DNA of 64,000 nucleotides from Adiantum capillus-veneris (GCA_014529385.2 CM043966.1:103801087-103865086); one strand, 5' to 3'. Positions 11,916-24,639 are shown, counted from the first letter of the stretch. The notes: generated by a model from the letters alone, not told the origin. Program-made: numbers and translations.

Positions 11916-12379
11916 CTTAATATGATATTAAACTACTGTGATGCCAGTGGTTTTATTATATTTATCAATAAGAAATGTAGTAAAATTACTTAGCATCAAA
12001 ATATAATCTTCACTGCTCCTTCCCAAACAACTCACTAGAGAGAATCCAATGCAGCTTAGTTGCTTTTACAAGAGGTTGTATGCATGGTGTCTCCCCTTGG
12101 TTTGACTATGATGCATCAAGTTGATCCATCTTCTTAGGGTCCTTGAGAATGACCCCCATCACCTCAATGCTACTGTTACTTTCTTCAGTCACTGTTGACT
12201 CCTCCTCTCAAGTGGTTGAAGAGTCACTACTAGAAAATTCATCCCCGTAGGTCTATCCATGTTGCATTGCCGACGTGTCTTCATATCATAAAGTATTGGA
12301 TTTTGTGTTGCATCCTTAATCTATATCATGCCAGTGTCCTAGTCCTTCTTATCTCTCATAACCATAAGGCAAGGCCTCC

Positions 12380-12646
12380 CTAGAATGATAGGATAGCCTC
12401 ACCCTTGTGTGGCATGACAAAGATGTCCACATCCACCTCAGTGTTGAAGGCCTTTACCCTAATTGCATTTATAACACCAACACGTTGAACTTTTGTATTA
12501 TTTTCCATTTTGGCAAGGCATGGTGCCAGCCTACTCATTTCTAAACCCAAACGGTGCATCATTGTTTCACTCATGATGCATATTTGTGTGCCACCATTGA
12601 TGTAGATATTGGAGATGTGCTGCCCTTTGATGTGAGCATCCATCAC
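12380..12646 (-). pseudogene. Older Tat element aspartic protease fragment
   Basis: 88-codon open stretch. NGGTQICIMSE aligns with the protease active-site region VDGGAQICIMTE of the younger element, but the catalytic Asp position reads Asn here, so the protease would be inactive. The C-terminal PHKGEAILSF precedes the lost LGRPWL motif. The element is cut shortly upstream by the copia insertion at 12774. Confidence 0.75.
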
Positions 12647-12773
12647 TGGAAGTGTGTCATCTAGATTCCTCCTAGAGATAGACCCAGCTATCTTTGTCTT
12701 TGGTCATCTCATGCTAAACATCTTTGTCCATTGTCTCCTCACCTTAGGTGCTAGGTGGAGTAACTAGGGCCAG

Positions 12774-13000
12774 TGTCACCATATACATGTGGTAGTGATG
12801 TGTGTGAACACACTAGAACCGCCGGGGCATTTTTTCCCTCTTTAGGATGTTTTTTCCCCCGTGCATTGTATATACGCCCATCACTCTAGGGCTATCTATC
12901 TCTCCATTTCACACTAAGTAATACACTCTCTATTGTGTGCCTTGAGCTTCCTTTGTCTTCTCCAAGCTGTGTGTGTTTCTCTGCAACCCTAATTCCAACA
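12774..13000 (+). repeat. Copia 5' LTR
   Basis: Starts TGTCACCATATACATG and ends CTAATTCCAACA, bounded by TG...CA. Length is 227 bases, short but normal for plant copia. The primer-binding site follows within three bases. Confidence 0.9.
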
Positions 13001-13002
13001 AT

Positions 13003-13014
13003 TGGTATCAGAGC
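13003..13014 (+). other. Copia primer-binding site (initiator tRNA-Met type)
   Basis: TGGTATCAGAGC, complementary to the 3' end of plant initiator tRNA-Met, the usual primer for copia minus-strand synthesis. It directly follows the 5' LTR. Confidence 0.93.
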
Positions 13015-13363
13015 AGGTCACGTCCTCCTGGGCTTAGTCGCCAGTTGCTCCAGCACACGCCTGCTCACTTTCTCCGATTTCAGTGAGCTTTGGCGAGCGT
13101 TCGCACGTCGACAAATACTTCGGGTAATCTCATAGAGCTTGGTCTGCTCAGAATTTTGATTTGGGTTCATTTCGGCCTCCGTTTCCACTACAGGCAGTAC
13201 TGCACAGGCTATTTCGTCATTTTGTGTAGAATTTATGTCAGTGCCGTTTTCTGCATAATAGGTGTCTTATAGTCTTCTACGGTTTGTGCTATATAGCACA
13301 GGTTGTTCCCGCTCCGTTTCTCCTATTTCCGGGCAGTTTTCACATCACTATGCAGCATTTACC

Positions 13364-14354
13364 ATGGCTGACAACAACAACACAGATGTGTTCAAGATGT
13401 TTGTTGTTGAGGACAGGTTGGATGGGGACAACTACCCTATGTGGGCTTATATGATGCAACATGTTCTTGTGTCAAAGGGTGTCTGGAACATTGTGCAGGG
13501 CATTGATGTACGTCCTGGTTCTGAGGATGTAGGCGATGTTGAGGATGTTGCAGGTCTTGCTGCAAGGATTGCAGCTGTTAGAGTTGTTTTTCCTATGGCA
13601 AAACAAGCTAGTTGGGATGTTAAGGATGCGCAGGCTCATGCATTGATAGCGTTGTCTGTGAAGGGCACCATTGTTCGTCACATCTGTTCAGAAAAATCTA
13701 CAAAACAGGCTTGGGATATTCTAGTAGGTCTTTATGAAAGCCGCAATGAGGCTAAAATTGCTTTGCTGCGTAAAGAGCTGGAGTCGAAGATTATGCATGA
13801 GGAAGATGAAGTCATTTCAGACAGTTCACTTGTGTAGACTGTTCTCGATGCCTTACCAAATTCCTACCAGACTTTTGCTAGTACTTGGAGACTGATGACC
13901 CAAGGAAATCCTGAAGTTGTCAAGTTTGATGCATTATGCATGCACATTGCTGCTACAAGAGTCACTTTCTAGAAAAAATAGGACTAGGCAGCGTGCAGTT
14001 GAACAGGCTTTTATTGCTTCTCAAAGAAAGGGTGGTAACAGTAATGCAGCCACTTCTTATGGTTTTGCTACGAGTGGCAAAAATTCTATTCCTAATGCTT
14101 TTGCTGGCAGTACTTCGTCTGGAAATTCTGGTGATAAGGGCAAAAAGAAGATGCGTTGCCATTATTGTAAATCCAATGATCACTTGATCAAGTCGTGTCC
14201 TAAGTTGAAGACCAAAGAGGCTAAGAAGAAAGAGGGTGGTTCCACTGCAAATGTTGGTTCCACTACAAATGCAGCCATTGTTGAGTCTTCTGTGAAAGGA
14301 GACTGTGTTGCTAATGTTGATGCAGAATGGGCTTTTAGCGCAGAGTGCACTTAA
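13364..14354 (+). pseudogene. Copia gag, broken
   Basis: Capsid-like protein of a copia element. The start at 13364 (MADNNNTDVFKMF) is chosen because the gag signature YPMWAYMMQHVL follows; the longer upstream frame is leader. The frame is stopped by TAG at 13835-13837, reopens in frame (TVLDALPNSYQTF) and shifts near 13950. It then continues to a zinc knuckle at about 14152-14193 with the pattern C-x2-C-x4-H-x4-C (CHYCKSNDHLIKSC). It ends at a TAA (14352-14354) that sits where a Gln codon would read into the protease. Confidence 0.88.
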
Positions 14355-15730
14355 AATCTTGTTATCCATGATGCATGCTTGTCAGTTGTTGCAGATTCAC
14401 ATGTGTGGTATTTCAACAGTGGTGCTACAAAGCACATTACCTCACATTGTTTACCTCTCTCGAGTCTTTCCCTCATGGGAATTTAGTCACTTGTGCCAAC
14501 AACGCCTCTTATCCAGTTCAAGGAGTTGGAAAGATTGTGCTCACTGCTGCTAATGGTAGTTCCTTCACACTTGTTGATGCACTTTATGTACCTGGGATCA
14601 AGAAGAATCTCTTGTTTGTATCCGCACTTGCTAGACTTGGACTTGTAGTCAAATTTGTGGATGACAGATGTACAGTTCATGATCTCAGTTTTGGTGATGA
14701 CATTGCTGCATCTGGGCTTTTGTGCCGTGGGCTGTATAAGCTCACTTTGTATGACAAGTGTGGACAAAACTTTGAAAATGTTGTTGCAGATTCAAGGGCT
14801 ATTTCAGATGAAAAACTTTGGCATGCACGTTTTGGTCATCTAAATTTTGCTGGTTTGCTACGTTTGCAGAAATCTGATATGGTTGCTTCTTTGCCGCCTC
14901 TTGAAGCACATGTCAAACATGTTTGTGAAGGATGTATTTTGGGTAAGATGCAGCGTTCTAAATTTCCAAAGGATGGTTCACTTCGGGCCACATGCAGGTT
15001 GCAGCTTGTGCATAGTGATGTTTATGGACCCATGCAAACTCCGTCCTTGGGAAATTACCTGTACTTCGTGACTTTCATTGATGACTACTCTAGGCATGCA
15101 TGGGTATTTTTGCTTAAAGCGAAGTCCGAAGTTTTTATGTGCTTCAAACAATTTCTAGCTATGGCTGAAAATGTCTCGAAATGTACTATGGGCACCCTCC
15201 GTTCCGATCGAGGGGGGGAGTATATGTCTCATGAATTTAATGCATTTTTGGCTAGTCGTGGGATAAAACACCAATGTACAGTGCCTTATACACCTCATCA
15301 AAATGGTGTTGCTGAGAGGAAAAACAGGTCACTGACGGAAATGGCACGATGTATGGTCAAAAGTCGAGCTTTGCCGCATTCTTTTTGGCTTGAGGCCATT
15401 ATGTGTGTCACTTACATACTTAACAGGTGTCCTACGAAAGCTTTGCAGTCTATTACTCCATATGAAGCATGGCATGATAGAAAGCCTTCTATTGAGCACA
15501 TGCGTGTTTTTGGCTGTTTGGCATATGCTTTGGTGCCACAAGTGCAGCGCAGAAAATTGGATGATAAGGCTCTCAAATGTATTTTTGTTGGTTATAGTGC
15601 TGAAAGCAAAGGTTGCAGGTTGTATCATCCGCAAACAAAACGTATTCTGGTTTCTTGGGATGTAATGTTTGTGGAAGATTCTGTTCAGCCCTTGCTGTCA
15701 TGTACTGGAGATAGTAATGTAAGCTCATAG
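14355..15730 (+). pseudogene. Copia protease and integrase, broken
   Basis: The protease active-site region reads WYFNSGATKHIT near 14400; the usual Asp is Asn, so catalysis would be lost. A frameshift near 14455 moves to the frame that stays open to 15727. In it, the pre-integrase zinc module is HARFGHLNF...CEGCILGK. The integrase core follows: HSDVYGPM, FIDDYSRHAWVF, SDRGGEYMSHEF, and PHQNGVAERKNR with the catalytic Glu. Then comes the C-terminal FGCLAYALVP...CIFVGYS region. An in-frame TAG at 15728 ends it. Confidence 0.9.
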
Positions 15731-17585
15731 GACATTTATGACACTTTGTTGCCTCTTTTCAGTGGTGGAAATACGAATGTAAGTTCCAACGAGGCAAATG
15801 TACAGCCTATGGGGGTTTCTGAAAATGTTTTAGATCAGCCTATTACGATGCAGATGTACATGATGTACTTGATGAGGAAAGGGCTGAAAATGAGCAAGCT
15901 AGAGGTATGCCAAAATGGCTGGTGCACACTTTGCGTGACAGTAAATTGGATGCAGCTTTGTCTAGTCGTACTCGTTCAGGCTCTCGCCATGCATCTTATG
16001 CATCAGATTGTTATGCTTTGGTTGTGTCTAGTTTACATGATGTTGAGAAGCCTCTATCTTTTGATGAAGCACAGAATTCAGAAAATTAGATGGCTGCCAT
16101 GCAATCAGAATATGATGCACTTATAGAAAATGACACATGGACTTTATGTGATTTGCCTCCTGGAAAAAAGGCCATTGGTACGAAGTGGGTTTACAAGTTG
16201 AAACGCAAGCCGGATGGTGAGATCGGTCGCCATAAGGATCGACTTGTTGCAAAGGGTTATGCACAGCAAAAAGGCATAGATTATGAAGAAACTTTTTCTC
16301 CCACTTGTCGTATGACTACTGTGCATTTTCTATGTGCATTGGCAGCTCATTTTGGTTGGGATGTACATCAATCAGAAATTGTTACTGCTTTCTTGAATGG
16401 TGACATATTTGAGGAAGTTTATGTAACGCAGCCTCACGGTTTTGTCATAAAAGGACAAGAGGACAAAGTGTGCAAATGTAACAAGGCTTTGTATGGGTTG
16501 AAGTAATCTCCTCGTGCTTGGTATGAGAAAGCTGACACTAATTTGGTCAAACAAGGTTTTCGTAACAGTCCAACAGAAAGCACATTGTATGTAAAGCGTG
16601 AGGGTGATGTACTTCTCATTGTGGTTCTTTATGTTGATGATTTGTTGATCACTGGACCAAATGAGAGACACATTGCTAAATTTAAGGCTGATTTGAATGC
16701 TACTTTCAAGATGAAAGATTTGGGGTTGTTGCATCATTACTTGGGTATACAGTGTAAGCAGTGTGATGGTGGTATTGCCTTGTGTCAGAAAAGTTACATA
16801 GAGACATTGCTATGTAAGTTTGGACTTGAGGATTGCAAACCTATTGCCACTCCCATGGAAATAGGTTTGAAGTTGAGTCTACATGATGCTGGCGATCCTG
16901 CTGATGTCACTCTTTACCAAACTGCTGTTGGTTGCCTCATTTATGTATGCAACACGAGGCCAGATATTTAGTTTGCAGTCTCACAGGTCAGCAGATTTAA
17001 GCATAGCCAGGGTCTAAGCATTGGCAGGCTGTCAAGAGGATTTTTCGCTACCTTAGTGGCACTTTACATCTTGGCTTGTTTTATCCCAAGGAGGGATCAT
17101 TGCCGCCAGACTTACATGCTTTTTCGGACTCAGATTGGGCTGTTTGTTTTGACATGCGAGTTTCCACAAGTGGTTTTTGTTTCATGCTTGGCAGTTCATG
17201 TATATCATGGTTGAGCAAGAAGCAACCTACTGTGGCCGCTTTGAGTTGTGAGGCTGAGTACAGGGCAGTCTTCACAACTACGGTTGAGTGTGTTTGGCTC
17301 AGACGCCTTATGGCTGATTTGGGTGTTGGACAAGACACTGCCAACACTATCTACACTGACAGTCAGAGCACATTGGCAGTTGCGAGGAACCTAGTTTTTC
17401 ATGCTCGCATAAAGCACATTGAGGTGCATTACCACTATGTCAGGGAGAGGCTCTTAGCAGGAGAGATATGCTTGGCTTATGTGCCAACACACGACAACCT
17501 TGCAGATTTTTTCATAAAGGCATTGTCTCGTGAGAAGCTTGAAGCTTTCTGCAAAGCTTTGGGCTTATTCCCCTTTGTGGACTGA
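15731..17585 (+). pseudogene. Copia reverse transcriptase and RNase H, broken
   Basis: After a linker with one frameshift (about 15860) and a TAG at 16087, the RT begins: WVYKLKRKPDGEIGRHKDR, DYEETFSPT, then KALYGLK followed by a TAA where copia elements have Gln before SPRAWY. The catalytic YVDDLLITG lies near 16630. A TAG at 16969 and a frameshift near 17012 precede the RNase H (17076-17585). RNase H motifs are FSDSDWA, CEAEYRA, YTDSQSTLAVA and THDNLADFFIKAL. The stop at 17583 is the natural end. Confidence 0.92.
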
Positions 17586-17647
17586 TCCTGTCCTCAAGGC
17601 ATGGCACTTCCCTTTACTCATGTGCCAGCTCTCATTCACCACATCAC

Positions 17648-17660
17648 TCCAAGGGGGATT
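17648..17660 (+). other. Copia polypurine tract
   Basis: CCAAGGGGGATTT directly before the TGTTACC start of the 3' LTR. The equivalent site lies next to the LTR at 7248 on the minus strand. Confidence 0.8.
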
Positions 17661-17758
17661 TGTTACCATATACATGTGGTAGTGATGTGTGTGAACACAC
17701 TAGGACCGTCGGAGTATTTTTTCCCTCTTTAGGAGGTTTTTTCTCCCGTGTATTGTAT
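17661..17758 (+). repeat. Copia 3' LTR, interrupted after ~98 bases
   Basis: Matches 12774-12871 up to CCCGTGTATTGTAT and then switches abruptly at 17759 to TGAAGCGG, the edge of the Tat LTR. The missing ~130 bases should lie on the far side of the Tat element, outside the window. Confidence 0.88.
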
Positions 17759-18017
17759 TGAAGCGGTCCCGGGCGGGCAACAAGAAGAGCAACCTCTAGA
17801 CACCCTTCAAGGCTCCCGTGCTGCTCAATGGGGTTGGGGCACAACACAACACAAACCAAAACAACAAACCCCCAGCCAAATCCCAACTACACAAGGGGCA
17901 CCACCTAGTTTAAGAGCGAACTAGGATGCAAAAGAGGAAAATCGTTAGAGCAACCCACAAACAAGCAAGGAATTTACACTAACCCTAACACCAATGGAAC
18001 ACTCTCACACACTAAAA

Positions 18018-18057
<40 letters not shown>

Positions 18058-20438
18058 TGCTCGGGCTGCTTTGAAGTGTATCGTTAATGATTAAGCAAAC
18101 ATAAATATATATATGTAAGAAAGAGAGAGAAGGGGGAAGGGGTGCTTGTTGCACTAATGCCTTCTTACAAATCTGTCATGACCAATCAAAGTGAGATGAG
18201 TATTTGTTCAACATAGCCTGAGTAAATTACACCACAACACATCACAAGAAAAAAGCCACCCCAATCACTGTCTTAAGGCTAGGGGAGTCCTCTCCACCCA
18301 GTCTCCCTCTTACAGCATGTGGGATTTATGGCTAAATTGATAACAATACCCGGAGACAAGCTATCAAGAACTTAAATAAAACACCAAGACACTTACACAT
18401 CATTATTGTCCATGACTTCACGTTGGAAGGGAGACAAGGTATCCATGCTTAGTCCAAATTCACCCTCCTTGATTCAGCAAATGTTGGGCTTACTCTAGTA
18501 GGACAAATGATAGATTTTCTACTCTCAATTTAATGATCACTCTCTCTTACAATGGCATAGAGTTCCCTTGCTAGTCACCCCTAATACAACACATACATAT
18601 GCCTAATGCCAATGAGATTCCACTCAAGAGCTCCTTCTTAAGAGGTTGATCTTGGCTTCTCAAGCTATAGCATAGTGCTCTTTCTTCTCCCCCTTTTTGT
18701 GCTAGCTACACCTTCCTTTTATAGCAATTTTGAAGGCTAGGGTTACTCCTCTAACCATGGTTGGGTTAGATTTTCAGCAATTTACCTAATTTCTTTTGCT
18801 TGGAATTATCAAGAAGTTGGTGGGGAAAGAGAGAGGAGAGAAAGGGAGGTGATAGGACTTTTCATAGTGGGTTAGTGTTAGTAGAGTTAGTATTAATTTA
18901 CAAATGGAATTGGATATTTACAATGGGAGTATCCATGTAGGATACAAATAAGGAAGAAAAACTCTTAAGAGGTAAGAAAAGGTGGATTTCTTACAAGGTT
19001 GATGCTCCAAGTGTCTTGAGTAGGGCCAATTTTGACGCTTGTTGACGGTCCACTAGCTTTGACGGTACATTTTTTCTCCACTCTTGACCTTCCTTGAGAG
19101 ACAAGGTAATTGAAGCTGAGTAATCAACCACCATGATGTTGTCTTTTAAGAGAAGAGGCTGAATTTTGTGGTTTTTTTTATAGATATGGGTAATTTGGAG
19201 GAGGAAAAATGAGACTAGGTGGTCAATTTTGGAATGGAATTGTGTGTGGGAGGTATGAGTTCACCATGGTTTCTCTTATTCTTCAAGGTTGAGGAGAGGG
19301 TGAGTAGGGTGCAGAGAGGAGTGGTGAGAGAGGTGGGGATGATGAGTGGAGAAGTGTGTGTGAAAGAGGAAAATGATAAAGTGGAAGAGAGAGTGTGGCT
19401 GCATAGCATGGGAAAACTGGGGTCCACTAATAAAATCATAGCTCACAGCTCATAGCTCAAAAATATATGAAAAAATTTGAGACAAAAGTTCAGCCTACGA
19501 GCTACAACTTTTGTTTGTATCACCTTTTCAGATTCGGAGAGCAAGTGAACTTTAAAAATTCAGCAAAACCGATCGTTGTTTTCCACTGCACAAGGTCCTT
19601 GTGGGGTCCTTCTTTGGATGATTCTTTTGAATACCTCCAAGAGTGAGCCCTCCATCGTGCATGTATGCATGCCACCTAACCTTGACCTTATTTGGTAGGT
19701 CTATAATTGAAGATATTTTTGAGATTAGGATATAAGTGAATAGTACAACTAAGAAAATCAAATATTGAGGGGTCTAAAAAATATGTACATGTCAAATATA
19801 AATAATATAAGTGGAAAAAATATAAAGAGGTCAAAAGAAATCTCTCTCATAATGAGGCTACCATAAAAAGATAAATATTTTTGGTGTTCTAATTTTTTAG
19901 AAAAAAAACAAAATAGATGTAGGAAGGGAAAAATCACAATAGTGAAAAAATATACACATAAATAAAACTAGTTTTTTTGGATTTTTGTTGGGGTGGAGTT
20001 ACACCAAATATAAGAGAAGCTTACATGAAAATATTTCTATATGGAATAAAGAGTATGAAAAATGGTAGGAAAAATTGTGGTAATGGTGAGGCAATGTAGA
20101 GAGCATAAATAACACACACCTAGGTAGAAATATTTAAATAAATACCAAAATAATTATGAGAAAATCTTTTATTTAGGCCCTATATACAAAGAAATATTTA
20201 CATACGCATGGGCCATAATATACTTATATTCTTTATATTTTTTATTTTTTTGGCTCAACTAGCCCAATGACTAGCTAATTGAGGGTTTTTTATTTCAGTA
20301 AGGAGATATGGGAAAAGTCCCCTAACTCACACGCACCTATATACAGTGAAAGGGTGAGGGTAACCACAGTGTTTGAGTGATTTGATAGGGTGAGATAACT
20401 CACTATGGCAATTACAGAGAGCCGAAAAACGGCTATCA
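17759..20438 (-). repeat. 3' LTR of the younger Tat element (2.68 kb)
   Basis: Left edge TGAAGCGGTCCC aligns with TGCAGCGGTCCG at 63692. Right edge ends CGGCTATCA next to the polypurine tract, giving TG...CA ends. It contains a (GA)n tract at 18021-18054. I find no gene; the 78- and 80-codon frames in it have no recognisable domain. Confidence 0.9.
18021..18054. repeat. (GA)n microsatellite inside the LTR
   Basis: GA repeat of about 34 bases. The equivalent place in the other LTR (from 63953) is at least 48 bases long, so the tract differs in length between the two LTRs. Confidence 0.95.
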
Positions 20439-20440
20439 TT

Positions 20441-20453
20441 AGCCCTCCCCCAG
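20441..20453 (-). other. Tat element polypurine tract
   Basis: Minus-strand CTGGGGGAGGGCT directly before the TGATAGCCG start of the 3' LTR. The same purine core is present in the older Tat element at 8761. Confidence 0.85.
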
Positions 20454-20610
20454 GATGATCGTATATTCATGTACCATCATAAAGAATCTTTTCCAAAGAG
20501 AGTGCTTCAGAGTCTTTGACAAGATCTTCATTGTTTGGCCCCTTGGAATTTTGGTTTGTGTTACACTCATGCTTCATGGAACAATACTTACATGAGATAG
20601 TTGCCTTTTG

Positions 20611-21885
20611 CTATGGTAGATCCTTTGGTAGAAGGCGACTCAAGTAAGGCTTCAAGCGATAGCCGTTTACCTTCCTGGAGTGCTCTTTCCCATTCAAGTC
20701 CATAAGTTGATAGTAACTTGAATTGAAATCCTTCTTGACTATGTATGGCCCCTGCCATCTTGTTTCAAATTTGGCATCAAAACCATTATCGAGTCGATTG
20801 TCATACCTTAGCACAAGATCTCCTTCATTGATGCCTTTGTCCTTCAGTTTCTTGTCAAGCTTCTCTTTTGTCTGTGTGTCTTTCCTCTTATAGCACTCGT
20901 ATGCTGCTTCTCTTTTCCACTCAAGCTCAGCTAAGGTAAGAAGTCGATCCATCCATGCTTCTTGATCATCTTGTGCTGATTTGCCATGAAGTTGCATTGT
21001 TGGAATGTTTAGTTCAATTGGCTGTAAAGCCTCTTGACCATAGACCAAGTGAAATGGTGTGAACTCCGTGGCTTCCCTATATGTGGTTTGATACGCCCAC
21101 AACACACCATCCAAGAAGTCATCCCACAACTTTGTCTTGTTTTTCACCATCTTTCTAATGATGCCTGCAATGACACCATTAGCTTTTTCTACCAAACCAT
21201 TTGATTGGGGATAGTAGGGTGTACTGTGACGATGTAGAATGCGAAGTTTTTCACAGACTTCTGTGAGCAATCCCTTTCTAAACCCTGGACCATTATCAGA
21301 AACAATCTCCAAAGGTGTGCCAAATCTACAACAAATGTGAGTGTAGACGAATTTGCTCACTGTCCTCTCATTTACCTTTGCCACACTTTGTGCTTCCACC
21401 CACCTAGTCATATAGTCTACAGCCACTAGAATGTAGAGTTTACCATTTTTTGTCCTAGGGAGAGTACCCATAGCATCAATGCCCCACTTTTCAAAGGGTC
21501 CATTTGCAAGCACAATTTGCCTTGGACCATAAATCAATCTTCTATTCCCATTTACCTGACAATTGTGACAACTTTTACACCAATGTTGGACATCCACATG
21601 CAGACTTGGCCAAACATACCCCGCAAGCAAAATCTTCTTCACAGTTAATTCTTGGGAAAAATGACCACCACATGCCTCTTCATGAAAACCTTTTAGAATG
21701 GCTGGAATTTCCACGATAGTTGGTACTCTTCTGCACACTTTATCCTTCCCTCTTTGATAGAGGGAGCCTTCTAGGAAGAGATACATGCTTGCCTTCTTCA
21801 TGAGTCTCCTCTTCTGAGCTTTTGTGAAGTCTGGTGGAAACTCACCCTCCAAAATGTAGCCAATGATGGGAGCCAATGACTCCAA
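20611..21885 (-). pseudogene. Tat integrase (domain intact, polyprotein interrupted)
   Basis: A 424-codon open stretch covering a whole Ty3/gypsy integrase. It has the zinc-binding HHCC region (HEEACGGHFS...HWCKSCHNCQ) and catalytic motifs WGIDAMG, SDNGPGF and SNGLVEKANG, which give the three acidic residues. The C-terminal domain follows (GDLVLRYDNR, WQGPYIVKKDF, SSYYQLMDLNG). It inserts element cDNA into host DNA. No stop lies inside it, but TAG at 21887-21889 cuts it from the RNase H, so the polyprotein could not be made without read-through. It ends 172 bases before the LTR. Confidence 0.93.
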
Positions 21886-21888
21886 TCC

Positions 21889-23355
21889 CTAGTACCTCGG
21901 TTGCTTCATAGCAGCCGCCACCATGATGACCTGCACTTCTTTCTTTACACATGCAACGGCTTGTTGTGCAAGTAAATCAGCATCTTCATTTTGTTTCCTA
22001 GGAATATGATATAACTGCACCTCCTCAAATTGATTAAATAGCCTACGGATGGTATGAACTTTGGCCCTTAGTCTTTCATTTTTGCATGCCCAAATGCCTA
22101 GAATCTGCTTCACAATGAGAAGTGCATCCCCTTTTACCATGAGACGTTGTATACCATGGCCAAAGCATATTTTTAAACCATGAAGTAGTGTGTCATATTC
22201 TGCTTCATTGTTGCTACCTGAACTTGGTAGATTGAACTTCTCTTTCATGACCACCTCTCCACTTGGGTTGAGCAACACTAGCCCTCCCCCTGCTTTTCCT
22301 GTGGCTCGACGAAAAGCTCCATCAAAGAACAAGTTAAAAGCATTAGGAATACTTTTTGGTGGTGGCAATGGTAGGGTCTTTACTTCAGGCACCTTAATCT
22401 CCTTTTCATGCACCCTATAAGTGAGAATCCCTGCTAATTGTGCACGCACACTATCTTCTACCTTGAAAGAGTATTGAAACTCTTGCAACTCCATAATCCA
22501 CTTTGAGATCCTAGTACTAAGATTCATTTGAGATGACACCCAAGGGAACAAATTCTCTACGGTGAGGATTACAAAAGGTTTTGGGAGCAAGTAGGATCTA
22601 AACTTCCTTATCGCAAACATGAGAGAAAGCATCATGAGTTCTACCTCCGTGTAGCCTCTCTCTAAATCATTCATGACCCTACTAGAAAAGTAGATGGGCC
22701 GCATCCTGGTACTATAGGGATCTTGTTGTAGCAAAACTGCACCAATTGTTTCTTTCCCAGCACTAGAGCTAACAAAGAATGTGTACTCCCAACAAGGAGG
22801 CATGAGTGTTGGTAGCTCTGACAAAATGGCTTTAATGTTACAAAAGTACTCTTCAAACTCATCAGACCATGCAAATTCTACTTGTTGTGTCAACTTTTGC
22901 AAAGGGTGAAGTAACTCCGAGGCTAAGTGAATGAAGCGTGACATATACTTCACCTTTTGAATGAATGAGATGACCTCCTTAAGACTCTTGGGTGATGGTA
23001 GCTCAATAAGAGCCTTTGCCTTTGAAGGATCCACTTCAATGCCTTTGTAAGAAACTTTATGACCAAGCAAGATTACTTCATCCTCACCTATATGGCACTT
23101 GTCGGGATTGAGTTGACCTCCCATGTCGTAGAGCTTACTTAAACCTTCTTCTACCCTTTGTAGATGCAATGATTTTGAGCTATAAATACAGAAATCATCA
23201 ATGAACACCCTAATTGACTTTCCAAAGAATGCTTGAAACACCATATTCATGAAACGCTGGAATGTTGCAGGAGCATTTGTCATACCAAATGGCATGACTC
23301 TAAAAGCATAAGAACCCCAAGGAGTGATAAAGGTTGTTTTCAATTGATCCTCCAA
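21889..23355 (-). pseudogene. Tat reverse transcriptase C-half, RNase H and archaeal-type RNase H
   Basis: 488-codon open stretch. It starts inside the RT (WGSYAFRVMPFGMTNAPATF), with the catalytic FIDD near 23200 (VFIDDFCIYSS). The first RNase H follows (about 22790-22450, KETIGAVLLQQD, IYFSSRVMN), with its first catalytic Asp replaced by Ser. The second RNase H (about 22335-21950) keeps all acidic positions: LFFDGAF, NNEAEYD, VKGDALL and NEDADLLA. This pattern of a worn first RNase H and an intact second one is known in Tat elements. It is bounded by in-frame stops on both sides. Confidence 0.92.
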
Positions 23356-23373
23356 TGCAATCCCTATTTGAAA

Positions 23374-24051
23374 CTAACACGAGTAACCATCGCACACAGT
23401 GTACTTATCATGACCAGCTACCTCATTTAGTATCTCATCCTGGAATGGGAGGGGAAAGTGATCTCTTTTTGTTGCCTCATTGAGGGGACGGTAATCCACA
23501 CACACCCTCCACTTGCCATTTTTCTTAGGAGTGACAACAACAGGAGAGACCCACTCTGAATTCTCCACTGGATAAATGAAACCTGCTGCTAGAATCTTTC
23601 TTACCTCCTTGAGTAGAGCCTGTTCCTTTATAACTCCTAGCCTTCGTAGCTTTTGAGCTTTAGGTGTGGCCTCAGGCTTCAACTCAATTTTGTGTTGAAC
23701 AACATCTACTCCACGTACATCGGTGTAGTCTTTAGCAAAAAGCCTAGAAAATTTCCTTAGCACACATTTGAACTCCTCTCTTTCATCCTTTGTAAGTGTT
23801 GTAGATAGCATACCTTCTAGCATTCTTTCATCTTCCACTTTTTGGTTCTCTTGGGAACCTACCTCCTCCAAACCTTGACAAGAGGTCTCTTGGTTGGTTG
23901 GCTTAAACCTTACCCCCACGACTTCGATGGAAGACTTCTCTTCAGTAATGCTCCCGCTACTTTCTTCTTCTGAAGTGTTATCGGTCCAACCTTCTTCCGT
24001 CTCACTTTGAGATGATTCTTTATGGAGATCCTCTTGGCGTTGCTCCTTCAT
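23374..24051 (-). pseudogene. Tat protease-RT linker and RT N-terminal half
   Basis: 225-codon stretch. An acidic, low-complexity linker (about 24050-23800) is followed by RT motifs LKEVRKILAAGFIYPVEN, EWVSPVVVTPKKNGKWRV and CVDYRPLNEATKRDHFPLP, then YTVCDGYSC. The TAG at 23374-23376 stops it just before the FQ-I residues that continue in the same frame downstream. Confidence 0.92.
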
Positions 24052-24084
24052 GTCAAAGACAAGCTTCTTATGATTGTCGTTCCT

Positions 24085-24603
24085 TCAAATTAGCTTTCCA
24101 CTCTCCCAATCCTGCAAAGCTTGCATTTTCATTAGCCATGGTCTCCCTAGGATAAATGGGTAACCATTTCCTTTGGTAGACATGACATACAAATCCACTG
24201 CCTTCTTAATGCCAAAGACCTCCACAAAAACATTTTTACAAATGCCTACGCACCTAGCCTTGCTATTGTTTGCCATCTTGACCTTAATTTCAGATGTCTC
24301 ATGGATGTGCATGCCTAGTTTTTGCATGAGTCCCTCTGTCATGATGCAAATTTGTGCACCCCCATCCACTAGACCTTTCCTAACCAATCTCCCTTTTATG
24401 TAACAATCTAGCACAGATGTAATTTCCTCATTCATTTCAGCTTGTGCAATTTTTACAACAGGCACACTCTCTTTTATCTTTCTCCTAGTGCTAACTGCCC
24501 TTGTTAAATCCCTCCTAACTTGTGGACATAATGCAAGAAATTGAGGCCATGAGATATCAGGACCCTTACCTCTCATGTCTTCCAACAGGTTGTATGGAGC
24601 CAT
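24085..24603 (-). pseudogene. Tat aspartic protease region
   Basis: The retropepsin active-site loop reads LVDGGAQICIM (canonical form D-S/T-G-A), and the C-terminal motif FILGRPWLMKMQ is clear. An in-frame TGA at 24085-24087, in a position that CGA would fill, separates it from the RT stretch. Active-site wording with Gly for Ser/Thr is seen in some Tat elements, so the protease may not be dead for that reason alone. Confidence 0.85.
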
Positions 24604-24639
24604 TCCATGTCCAAGAGGAAAGTCTTGGAGGTTGATACG

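Larger units (their letters stand above)
12774..17758 (+). mobile_element. Ty1/copia retrotransposon, nearly complete but inactivated
   Basis: Order on the plus strand: 5' LTR (12774-13000), tRNA primer site (13003), gag, protease, integrase, reverse transcriptase, RNase H, polypurine tract (17648-17660) and 3' LTR start (17661). This GAG-PR-IN-RT-RH order defines Ty1/copia. The 3' LTR stops after about 98 bases where the Tat LTR begins. The coding region carries several in-frame stops and frameshifts. The element sits in the older Tat element between gag and protease. Over the 97 shared LTR bases I count about 8 differences, mostly transitions. Confidence 0.93.
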